A stretch of 36,602 nt of DNA. It comes from Acidobacteriota bacterium. GTDB lineage: Bacteria; Acidobacteriota; Thermoanaerobaculia; UBA5066. The notes below the pieces were generated by a model. That model searched no databases and was not told the DNA's origin. It saw nothing but the letters and a program-made list of their open reading frames with translations. Shown here piece after piece: positions 9,278-15,811 of this stretch. The stretch spans positions 1 to 36,602 of the forward strand of contig JARXKK010000019.1 in assembly GCA_030278895.1 (NCBI GenBank). The letters run 5' to 3'. Position 1 is the first letter of the stretch. Every line of letters starts with the position of its first letter. The translations under genes were made by a program, and so were the position numbers.

Positions 9278-10288
9278 TTACCGGGAGAGCGGCGGCGGCG
9301 CGAACAGGAGCGCGCGCTCGCGGATTTTCTCGGGAATTCCACGCCGCACGAACTCGTCCGCGGCGCGAATGGCGTTGCGCACGGCCTTCGCGTTCGAGCG
9401 CCCGTGCCCGATGAAGCAGGCTCCGTTCACGCCGAGGAGCGGCGCGCCGCCGTATTCGCTGTAGTCGAGCCGCTTCTTGAAGGAACGAAAGGCGTCCTTC
9501 GAGAGGAGGAACCCCATCGACGCCTGCAGGCTGCGGGTGATCTCCTGCTTGAGCGCCTCTTCCACGAGGTGCGCGAGGCTTTCGGAGACCTTGAGGATGA
9601 CGTTCCCCGTGAAGCCGTCCGTGACGATCACGTCGACGTCGCCGTCGTAGACGTCGCGGCCCTCGACGTTCCCGACGAAACGGAGACCGGACTCCTTCAG
9701 GAGGCGGAACGACTCCTTCACGATGTCCGTTCCCTTGCCCTCCTCCTCGCCGACGGACATGAGGCCGATCTTCGGCTTGTCGATGCCGAGGACCTCCTGC
9801 GCGAAGAAGTGTCCCATGAGCGCGAACTCGCGGTAGTGCTCGGGGCGGCAATTCACGTTCGCCCCGATGTCGAGGAGGACCCGCTTGCGGTCGAGGCCCG
9901 GCAGGACGGTGGCCAGGGCCGGCCGGTCGATGCCCTCGACGACGCCCATGATCATCTTCGCGACGACCATCGCGGCGCCGGTGTGCCCCGCCGTGAACAT
10001 CCCCTTCGCGCGCCCGTCGCGGACGCATTCGGCGGCGATCCGGATGGACGCGCGGCGCTTCTTGCGGATCGGGGTGATGGCGGGCTCGTCGAAGAGGACG
10101 ACTTCGTCCGCCTCGACGACGCCGACGCGGCTCCCCGAGTAGGCGGTCTTGTGGAGCTCGGATTCGATCTCGCGCCGCTTGCCGACGAGCAGCGTGTCGA
10201 GGCCGAAGTCGACGGCCGCCGCGACCGCGCCTTCCACGTTGACGCGGGGGGCGTGGTCACCCCCCATGGCGTCGACGGCGATCGTCAA
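9278..10288 (-). CDS. plsX: Phosphate acyltransferase PlsX
   Basis: 336 residues. TTG start at 10288, one base after the rpmF stop, giving the invariant N-terminus TIAVDAMGGDHAP. Further family motifs are GMFTAGHTGAAM, LLDIGANVNCRP, the FALMGHFFA segment, LMSVGEEEGKG and VIVTDGFTGNVILK. It makes acyl-phosphate from acyl-ACP for phosphatidic acid synthesis by PlsY (not in view). The rpmF-plsX-fabH order is widely conserved and links ribosome and phospholipid synthesis. Confidence 0.96.
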   Translation of the reverse strand: MTIAVDAMGGDHAPRVNVEGAVAAAVDFGLDTLLVGKRREIESELHKTAYSGSRVGVVEADEVVLFDEPAITPIRKKRRASIRIAAECVRDGRAKGMFTAGHTGAAMVVAKMIMGVVEGIDRPALATVLPGLDRKRVLLDIGANVNCRPEHYREFALMGHFFAQEVLGIDKPKIGLMSVGEEEGKGTDIVKESFRLLKESGLRFVGNVEGRDVYDGDVDVIVTDGFTGNVILKVSESLAHLVEEALKQEITRSLQASMGFLLSKDAFRSFKKRLDYSEYGGAPLLGVNGACFIGHGRSNAKAVRNAIRAADEFVRRGIPEKIRERALLFAPPPLSR

Positions 10289-10289
10289 G

Positions 10290-10475
10290 TCAGGCCTTCT
10301 CGGCTCCGCTCATGACTTCGCGGCCCTTGTAATGCCCGCACGACGGACACACCCGATGCGGAAGCTTCTCGGTGCCGCAGTTCGTGCACTTCGACGTCTG
10401 CTTGGGCTTCAGGAAGTCGTGGGCACGGCGCAAGTCGCGGCGCGTCTTGCTGTGGCGATGTTTTGGATTCGGCAT
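10290..10475 (-). CDS. rpmF: 50S ribosomal protein L32
   Basis: 61 residues. The N-terminus MPNPKHRHSKTRRDLRRAH is the L32 signature, followed by a zinc ribbon of four Cys (CTNCGTEKLPHRVCPSCG). The Cys-containing, zinc-binding form is intact. It is a structural protein of the large ribosomal subunit. ATG at 10475 is preceded by GGAG. It sits 57 bp after yceD and 1 bp before plsX, the conserved yceD-rpmF-plsX arrangement. Confidence 0.97.
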   Translation of the reverse strand: MPNPKHRHSKTRRDLRRAHDFLKPKQTSKCTNCGTEKLPHRVCPSCGHYKGREVMSGAEKA

Positions 10476-10532
10476 GGCGATCTCCTGTGACGGTCACACG
10501 CTGCGAGAGCGAGGACGAGAAAGGTCGTGGTG

Positions 10533-11090
10533 TCAGTTCCCGGGGTCGAGAAGGGTTCGAAGCGTTTTCCAGCGCTCGTCCGCCGGAGGGATGCAGGCGC
10601 AAGGTGCGAGATTCCGGTCGGCGCCGCACATCGGACAGAGGCCGCGGCATTCGTCGCGGCAAAGGGCCTTGAGCGGAAGCTCGAGCTGCACCTGCTCCTC
10701 GACGAGAGGGTCGAGGGCGACGACGAGGTCGTCGTAGTACAGAACGTCGAGGTCCGCCGCGGAAAGCTCGAGGCCGTCTTCCGGGTCGCCCCTGACTTTT
10801 TCGCCCTTTTCGTCCTCCCGCGGCTTCGCGTGCGCGGGAGCGAAGCGCCAGTAGGCCTCGCTCGAGCGGCGGAAGGGGACGGGAGCAAGACAGCGCGCGC
10901 AGGCCGTGACGCCGTCGAAAACGACGCGGCCATTCAGGACGAATCCCAGCTCCTGGCGCTCGAGACGGCCGGTGAAGGACACGTGAGAGAGCGACACGAG
11001 TTCGGGACGCGCGAGTACGGCGGCCGGAAAGTCGAACTGATGAGAAAGATCAATCGGCTCGTCAAAAGCCGCTTCGAGGTTCAGATCCAT
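10533..11090 (-). CDS. yceD: YceD/DUF177 family protein (23S rRNA accumulation protein)
   Basis: 185 residues from ATG 11090. Family features: an acidic middle (AADLDVLYYDD), CARCLAPVPF near residue 60, and the C-terminal cluster LCRDECRGLCPMCGADRN, with Cys pairs that may bind zinc. YceD proteins are linked to 23S rRNA accumulation and ribosome biogenesis in proteobacteria and plants and usually precede rpmF, as here. Two in-frame ATGs exist, 11108 and 11090. I chose 11090 because GGAGGAG lies at a good distance upstream of it, while 11108 has no ribosome-binding site. The frame stays open much further upstream but overlaps a divergent gene there. Confidence 0.88.
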   Translation of the reverse strand: MDLNLEAAFDEPIDLSHQFDFPAAVLARPELVSLSHVSFTGRLERQELGFVLNGRVVFDGVTACARCLAPVPFRRSSEAYWRFAPAHAKPREDEKGEKVRGDPEDGLELSAADLDVLYYDDLVVALDPLVEEQVQLELPLKALCRDECRGLCPMCGADRNLAPCACIPPADERWKTLRTLLDPGN

Positions 11091-11097
11091 GAGAAAT

Positions 11098-11122
11098 GGC
11101 TCCTCCATAACGAAGAGGAGCC
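11098..11122 (-). promoter_or_regulatory. Perfect 8-bp hairpin covering the yceD ribosome-binding site
   Basis: GGCTCCTC at 11098-11105 and GAGGAGCC at 11115-11122 form a perfect inverted repeat with a 9-base loop. In the minus-strand transcript the 3' arm is GAGGAGCC, the yceD Shine-Dalgarno, lying 7 bases before ATG 11090. The stem would therefore hide it. The loop holds the alternative in-frame ATG (11108-11106). It may control the first gene of the whole fab operon; that role is inferred. Confidence 0.55.
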
Positions 11123-11126
11123 GCGG

Positions 11127-11134
11127 AATATAAC
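11127..11134. promoter_or_regulatory. Overlapping divergent -10 elements with shared TATA
   Basis: The plus strand reads TATAAC (11129-11134) and the minus strand TATATT (11132-11127) preceded by TG one base upstream (extended -10). The shared TATA lies in the 52-bp gap between the divergent yceD and glycosyltransferase genes. Expected start points are near 11141 (almost at the ATG at 11143) and near 11120 (at the yceD hairpin). No convincing -35 is visible on either side. Confidence 0.45.
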
Positions 11135-11142
11135 ATGGAAGC

Positions 11143-12228
11143 ATGCGCATCGCCGTCGACGCGCGCCCGCTCGAGGAGCGTCCGACCGGCGTCGGCCGAT
11201 ACCTCGACGGGCTGCTCTCCGCCTGGCTGCGTGCCTGGCCATCGGACAGCTTCGTCCTCCTGTCGCCGCGCCCCGTCCACGTGCCCGCGTCCCTGGAGGG
11301 CCGCGTGTCGGTATTTCCCTCCTTCGCGCTTCCCGGCACGATCTGGCTGCAGACCGCCGCCGGCCCGGCGGCGCGCCGCGCCGGAGCCGACGCGTTTCTC
11401 GGGAGCCTCGGCATCCTGCCCCTCGCCAGCGGGCTGCCCGGCGTCGCGACGGTGCACGACCTCACGCCGATCCTGTTTCCCGAATGGCACTCGCTGAAGA
11501 ACCGCCTCGGCTTCCGGCCCTTCATCGGCGCGACTGTCAGGCGCGCGCGGCGGATCGCGGCGGTTTCGGAAGCCACGCGGCGAGACCTCGTGGCCGCATT
11601 CCCGGCCGCGGCCGGGAAGACGCGCGTCGTGCACAACGGCGTCGAGCCCGAGGCGCCCGGCCCCGGGGGCGAGGCGGCAAACGCGGGGCGGCCGTATGTC
11701 CTCTACGTGGGAACGCTCGAGCCGCGCAAGAACGTCGTCCGGCTCGTCGCGGCGATGGAGACGATCTGGGACCGCCGCCCGGAATTTCCCGACCTCGTTC
11801 TCGCGGGCGGGGACGGCTGGGGAATGGGAGGCTTCGCGGAGGAGGTCGCGCGTTCGAGGCACGGGCATCGCGTCACGCTCTCGGGATATCTCGGCGCGGG
11901 CGAGAGGGCGCGCTGGCTACGGGACGCGCGGGTTTTCGCGTACCCAAGCCTTTACGAGGGCTTCGGCCTGCCGCCCCTCGAGGCGATGGCGCAGGGCACG
12001 CCCGTCGTGGGCTCGTCGGCGTCGTCGCTGCCGGAGGTCATGGGCGACGCCGGACTCCTGCCCGACCCCACGAGCGTTCCGGACATCGCTGAGGCCCTCG
12101 AGCGCGCGAACGACGACGAGGCTTTTCGCCGGTGCGCGGCCGTCGAGGGCCCGCGGCGCGCCGCGCGCTTCACGTGGGCGGCGGCAGCCGCGAAGATGCG
12201 GGCCCTGTTCGAGGAGGCCCTCGCGTGA
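11143..12228 (+). CDS. GT4-family glycosyltransferase
   Basis: 361 residues, GT-B fold. The N-terminal acceptor domain opens with MRIAVDARPLEERPTGVGRY and contains TVHDLTPILFP. The C-terminal nucleotide-sugar domain has YVLYVGTLEPRKNV (about 187-200) and the E-x7-E motif EGFGLPPLE, followed by GTPVVGSSASSLPEV. It resembles mannosyl- or rhamnosyltransferases of exopolysaccharide and O-antigen clusters; sugar and acceptor cannot be told. First gene of a four-gene operon. An ATG at 11135 in another frame is not used. No good ribosome-binding site precedes 11143, consistent with a leaderless or very short-leader message. Confidence 0.88.
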   Translation: MRIAVDARPLEERPTGVGRYLDGLLSAWLRAWPSDSFVLLSPRPVHVPASLEGRVSVFPSFALPGTIWLQTAAGPAARRAGADAFLGSLGILPLASGLPGVATVHDLTPILFPEWHSLKNRLGFRPFIGATVRRARRIAAVSEATRRDLVAAFPAAAGKTRVVHNGVEPEAPGPGGEAANAGRPYVLYVGTLEPRKNVVRLVAAMETIWDRRPEFPDLVLAGGDGWGMGGFAEEVARSRHGHRVTLSGYLGAGERARWLRDARVFAYPSLYEGFGLPPLEAMAQGTPVVGSSASSLPEVMGDAGLLPDPTSVPDIAEALERANDDEAFRRCAAVEGPRRAARFTWAAAAAKMRALFEEALA

Positions 12229-13274
12229 CCGAACGCAGGCCCCGGATCCTCGTCGACGCCCGCAAGGCGCGCGACTTCGGGATCGGGACGTACATCCGCG
12301 GACTCCTCGGCGGCCTCGCGGGCCTCGACCGGTACGAGCTCCACGCGCTCGTCCTGCCGGGCGAGGAGGGGTTCCTCCCTTCCGGCGTCACCGCGAGGGT
12401 CTGCGCCGCCCGGCACTATTCGCTCGGCGAGCTCGTGGCCGTGCGCCGGGCGATCGGGGCTCTTCGGCCCGACGTCTTCCACGCGCCGCACTACGTCGTC
12501 CCGTTCTTTCCGCCGCGAGCGACGGTCGTCACGATCCACGACCTCATGCATCTCACGAGGCCCGAGCACGCGGCGAGAGCGAAGCGCGCGTATGCGCGCT
12601 GGATGGTCGGCCGCGCGCTCCGGCTGTCGGCGCGCGTGATCGCGGGGTCGGAGGAGACGAAGAAGGAAATCTTTGCTTTCGGACACGCGCGGGGCGGCAA
12701 GGTTGTCGTGATCGGGTATGGAGTAAGAGGGGATTTCTTAGAAGGTGAAGAGAAGAAGGAAGAAAAGGGCGCTCCCTATCTTCTCTTTCTCGGGAATGAC
12801 AAGCCGCACAAGAACCTCGACGGACTGCTCGCCGCGTGGCCGCGCGTGCGCGCGGCAAATCCCTCACTGTCGCTGGTGCTCGCGGGTGTCTCGGTTGGGC
12901 GCACGTTGCCGGAAGGCGCGACGGCGCTGGGCTGGGTGCCCGACGCCGATCTGCCCGCCCTCGTCGCGGGGGCCAGGATCCTCGTTCAGCCCTCCTTCGC
13001 CGAAGGCTTCGGCCTCCCGGTCATCGAAGCGCAGGCGGCGGGCACGCCCGTCGCGTGCTCGGACATCCCCGCGCTCCGCGCAGCAGCAGGCGAAGCGGCG
13101 GTGTTCTTCGATCCACACAGCGCCGCGTCGATCGCGGACGCTTTGAATATGTTGCTCGGAGACGAAGAGAAGAGGGGATTTCTTAGAAAAAGGGGACGCG
13201 AGCGCGCCGCGGCATTCACGTGGCGGGCCGTGGCGGAGCGCACTGCGGCCGTCTACGAAAGCGTTTGGTTGTGA
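12225..13274 (+). CDS. GT4-family glycosyltransferase
   Basis: 349 residues. GTG at 12225 overlaps the previous stop (GTGA). It begins PRILVDARKARDFGIGTYIR and contains TIHDLMHLTRPEH, then LLFLGNDKPHKNLDGL and the E-x7-E motif EGFGLPVIE. Two stretches are strikingly AT- and purine-rich: the inter-domain linker GVRGDFLEGEEKKEEKG (12720-12770) and LGDEEKRGFLRKRG near the C-terminus (13158-13200). Both carry copies of the dispersed repeat, and both lie where related enzymes are variable. Likely acts with its neighbours in assembling a polyprenyl-linked saccharide at the inner membrane. Confidence 0.87.
   Translation: MTERRPRILVDARKARDFGIGTYIRGLLGGLAGLDRYELHALVLPGEEGFLPSGVTARVCAARHYSLGELVAVRRAIGALRPDVFHAPHYVVPFFPPRATVVTIHDLMHLTRPEHAARAKRAYARWMVGRALRLSARVIAGSEETKKEIFAFGHARGGKVVVIGYGVRGDFLEGEEKKEEKGAPYLLFLGNDKPHKNLDGLLAAWPRVRAANPSLSLVLAGVSVGRTLPEGATALGWVPDADLPALVAGARILVQPSFAEGFGLPVIEAQAAGTPVACSDIPALRAAAGEAAVFFDPHSAASIADALNMLLGDEEKRGFLRKRGRERAAAFTWRAVAERTAAVYESVWL
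12731..12752 (+). repeat. Dispersed repeat copy B (in glycosyltransferase)
   Basis: This 22-base unit is identical to copy A at 119-140, core GGATTTCTTAGAA plus GGTGAAGAG. It is followed by a purine run (12750-12766). Read in frame as DFLEGEE, as in copy A, at the linker between the two GT-B domains. Confidence 0.72.
13176..13188 (+). repeat. Dispersed repeat copy C (in the same glycosyltransferase)
   Basis: The 13-base core GGATTTCTTAGAA is identical to copies A and B, preceded by GACGAAGAGAAGAG and followed by AAAGGGG. It is read as GGA TTT CTT AGA (GFLR), a different frame from copies A and B, with the rare codons CTT and AGA. Confidence 0.65.
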
Positions 13275-14407
13275 GGGTTGCCCTCGTCCACGACTGGCTC
13301 ACCGGGACCCGCGGCGGCGAGAAGGTGCTGCTGGAGCTGGTGCGCATGTTTCCCGGGGCGCCGATCTTCACTCTCTTTCATTTCGCCGGCTCGCAGGCTC
13401 CCGAGATCGAAGCCGCGGAGATCCGGACGACGTTCCTCCAGAAGCTCGTTTCGCCCCGCGCCGACTACCGCAGGCTGCTCCCCCTCTTCTTCGTCGCCGC
13501 CGAGACATGGGACCTGTCGGGCTTCGACCTGGTGATCTCGACCTCGCACTGCGTCGCGAAGAACGCGAAGAAGGCTCCGGGCGCCTTTCATCTCTGCTAC
13601 TGCCACACGCCCGTGCGGTACCTGCACGACCAGTTCGACGACTACTTCCGCGGCCGGCCGGCCCTCGTGACCGCCGCGGCGCGCCTCGCGCGCGGCCCCC
13701 TTCGCGCCTGGGACCGCGCAGCCGTGCCCCGCGTCGATGCCTTTCTCGCGAACTCGGAGAACGTGAGGGCCCGCATCGCTCGCCTCTGGGGACGTGAGGC
13801 GGACGTGGTCTTCCCGCCCGTCGACACCGGTTTCTATACGCCGCTTCCGCCCGGTACGCCTCGGAACGGGCTTCTCGTCGTCTCGGCGCTGGCCCCGTAC
13901 AAGCGGCTCGAGGACGTCATCGACGCCGCGAACTCCCGCCGGCTGCCGCTCACGATCGCGGGGTTCGGGCCGGAGCGGGCGCGCCTCGCCGCCCGGGCCG
14001 GTGAGACGGTGAGATTCCTCGACACTCCCAACGACGACATGCTGCGCGCGTGCTACCGGACCGCCGAGGCCGTCCTGATGCCGGGAGAGGAAGACTTCGG
14101 CATCGTGCCGCTCGAGGCGCAAGCGTGCGGCGCGCCCGTCGTGGCGCTGGGCCGTGGCGGCGCGAGGGAGACGGTCCGGGACGGCGAGACGGGCGTCCTG
14201 TACGACCCGCCGGGTGCGGCGGGCCTTTTGTCGGCACTGGACCGCCTCCGCGGTCTCGCGCTCGATCCCGCCGCTCTCTTCCGGAACGCCGCGCGCTTTT
14301 CGCGCGACGTCTTCAGGGTTCGCTTCATGGCCGCTCTCGAAACGGCGCGTAGCCGCCCCGAAAAACGGCCGGGAGACGCTAGAATCATCGCTCAGGACTC
14401 CGTTTGA
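13271..14407 (+). CDS. Glycosyltransferase, GT4/WbaZ-type (mannosyltransferase-like)
   Basis: 378 residues. GTG at 13271 overlaps the preceding stop by GTGA, and the conserved start is VRVALVHDWLTGTRGGEKVL. Family motifs: DLVISTSHCVAKNAKK, HLCYCHTPVRYLHDQFDDYF (the WbaZ-like signature), FLANSENVRARI, VVSALAPYKRLEDVI and the E-x7-E motif EDFGIVPLE. This subfamily is typical of exopolysaccharide clusters and is often annotated as mannosyltransferase; substrate is inferred. It is translationally coupled to the genes on both sides. Confidence 0.87.
   Translation: MRVALVHDWLTGTRGGEKVLLELVRMFPGAPIFTLFHFAGSQAPEIEAAEIRTTFLQKLVSPRADYRRLLPLFFVAAETWDLSGFDLVISTSHCVAKNAKKAPGAFHLCYCHTPVRYLHDQFDDYFRGRPALVTAAARLARGPLRAWDRAAVPRVDAFLANSENVRARIARLWGREADVVFPPVDTGFYTPLPPGTPRNGLLVVSALAPYKRLEDVIDAANSRRLPLTIAGFGPERARLAARAGETVRFLDTPNDDMLRACYRTAEAVLMPGEEDFGIVPLEAQACGAPVVALGRGGARETVRDGETGVLYDPPGAAGLLSALDRLRGLALDPAALFRNAARFSRDVFRVRFMAALETARSRPEKRPGDARIIAQDSV
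14380..14385 (+). promoter_or_regulatory. Possible internal -10 (TAGAAT) before the sugar-phosphotransferase gene
   Basis: TAGAAT lies 18 bp upstream of the TTG start at 14404, inside the 3' end of the preceding gene. It resembles the TATAAT and TACAAT hexamers before recA and the 31838 gene. No -35 is recognised. Confidence 0.25.
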
Positions 14408-15804
14408 TTCGCCGCCAGACCCGCCGCCTCCAGGCCCTGTTCGTGGCCGCCGACGTCCTCGCGACCGTGCTCGCGCTGGGCGCGGCTTGGCTCATCCGCT
14501 TCGAGTCCGTGTGGCCCACGCCGAAGGGCGCACAGCCTTTCGAAAACTACATCGCGTTCATTCCGATCCTCGTCGTGATCTGGCCGGTCGTCTTCTACTT
14601 CCACCGGCTGTATCAGATCCGGCGCGACCGCTCGACGATCGACGAAGTGCTCGCCGTCATCGTCGCGGCGTCCCTCGGGACGATCCTGCTCGTCGGCCTC
14701 CTCTCCTTCTGGCGAGGCTTCAACTTCACGAGCCGCCAGATGCTCGTCCTCTTCCTTCTCCTCGACATTTTTTTCGTCACGCTCGCGCGCTTCGGGATCC
14801 GCAAGTACCTCGAGACGATGTGGTCCACGGGCGCCGGCGTGCGCCGCACGCTCATCGTGGGCGCCGGGCACACGGGGCGCGCCCTGGCCGACAAACTGCT
14901 CGACCACCCCGCCACGGGGATGAAACCCGTAGGCTTCGCGGACGACGACCCCGCCAAGCGCGCCGGGGGCTACCGCGGTCTCGCCGTCCTCGGCACGACC
15001 TCGGAGGTCACGACGCTCATCCGCGCGCACGTTGTCGACACCGTGTTCCTCGCCCTGCCCGTCGAGGCCCACCGCACGATGCTCACGATCCTCAAGGAGG
15101 TCGGCAACGAGATGGTCGACCTCAGGGTCGTGCCCGACCTCTTCCAGTACGTGACGTTCAAGGCCGGCGTCGAGGACTTCGATGGCCTGCCCGTCATCAA
15201 CCTGACCCAGATGCCGCTCGAGGGCTGGAATTCCCTCGTGAAGCGCACGATGGACGTCGCGCTTTCCGCTTTCGGCCTCGTCGCCATCGCCGTCCTTTTC
15301 CCGGTCATCGCGCTCGCGATCTGGCTCGAGGACCGCGGCCCGATCTTCTACGCGCAGGAGCGCATGGGCCTCGACGGGCGGCTCTTCCGGATGCTGAAGT
15401 TCCGCTCGATGCGCGTGAATGCCGAGGACGACGGCGCGCGCTGGACGGAAGAGAACGACCCGCGCCGCACGCGCGTGGGCGCGTTCCTGCGCAAGACCTC
15501 GCTCGACGAGCTGCCGCAGCTCGTCAACGTCTTCACCGGCGAGATGTCGCTCGTCGGGCCACGGCCGGAGCGCCCGGAGTTCGTGGGAACGTTCCGGGAG
15601 AAGTTCCCGCAGTACATGCTCCGCCACCGCGTGCGCGCCGGCATCACGGGGTGGGCGCAGGTGCACGGCTGGCGCGGCAACACGAGCCTCTCCAAGCGCA
15701 TCGAGTACGACCTGTACTACATCGAAAACTGGTCGGTCGGCCTCGACGTGAAGATCCTCTGGCTCACGGTCAAGTGGGGCTTCACCCACAAGAACGCGTA
15801 CTGA
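14404..15804 (+). CDS. Polyprenyl-phosphate glycose-1-phosphate transferase (WcaJ/CpsE type)
   Basis: 466 residues. TTG at 14404 overlaps the previous stop (TTGA). The N-terminus has several membrane segments (about residues 10-130), then a Rossmann-like CoA-binding fold beginning TLIVGAGHTGRALADKL. The C-terminal bacterial sugar transferase domain (about 275-466) has KRTMDVALSAFGL, MLKFRSM, KTSLDELPQLVNVFTGEMS, LVGPRPERPEF and GITGWAQVHGWRG. It loads a hexose-1-phosphate, commonly glucose, on undecaprenyl phosphate and so starts repeat-unit assembly. The three glycosyltransferases upstream would extend it. No flippase or polymerase gene is in view. It converges on the next gene with a 7-bp gap. 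Confidence 0.93.
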   Translation: MIRRQTRRLQALFVAADVLATVLALGAAWLIRFESVWPTPKGAQPFENYIAFIPILVVIWPVVFYFHRLYQIRRDRSTIDEVLAVIVAASLGTILLVGLLSFWRGFNFTSRQMLVLFLLLDIFFVTLARFGIRKYLETMWSTGAGVRRTLIVGAGHTGRALADKLLDHPATGMKPVGFADDDPAKRAGGYRGLAVLGTTSEVTTLIRAHVVDTVFLALPVEAHRTMLTILKEVGNEMVDLRVVPDLFQYVTFKAGVEDFDGLPVINLTQMPLEGWNSLVKRTMDVALSAFGLVAIAVLFPVIALAIWLEDRGPIFYAQERMGLDGRLFRMLKFRSMRVNAEDDGARWTEENDPRRTRVGAFLRKTSLDELPQLVNVFTGEMSLVGPRPERPEFVGTFREKFPQYMLRHRVRAGITGWAQVHGWRGNTSLSKRIEYDLYYIENWSVGLDVKILWLTVKWGFTHKNAY

Positions 15805-15811
15805 GCCCCTC

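Noticed and set aside
9246-10028. Upstream extension of fabH
   Set aside because: It lies inside plsX in another frame and lacks family similarity; the ATG at 9245 has a strong ribosome-binding site.
11091-11636. Upstream extension of the yceD frame
   Set aside because: It runs opposite to a well-supported glycosyltransferase and has no family match.
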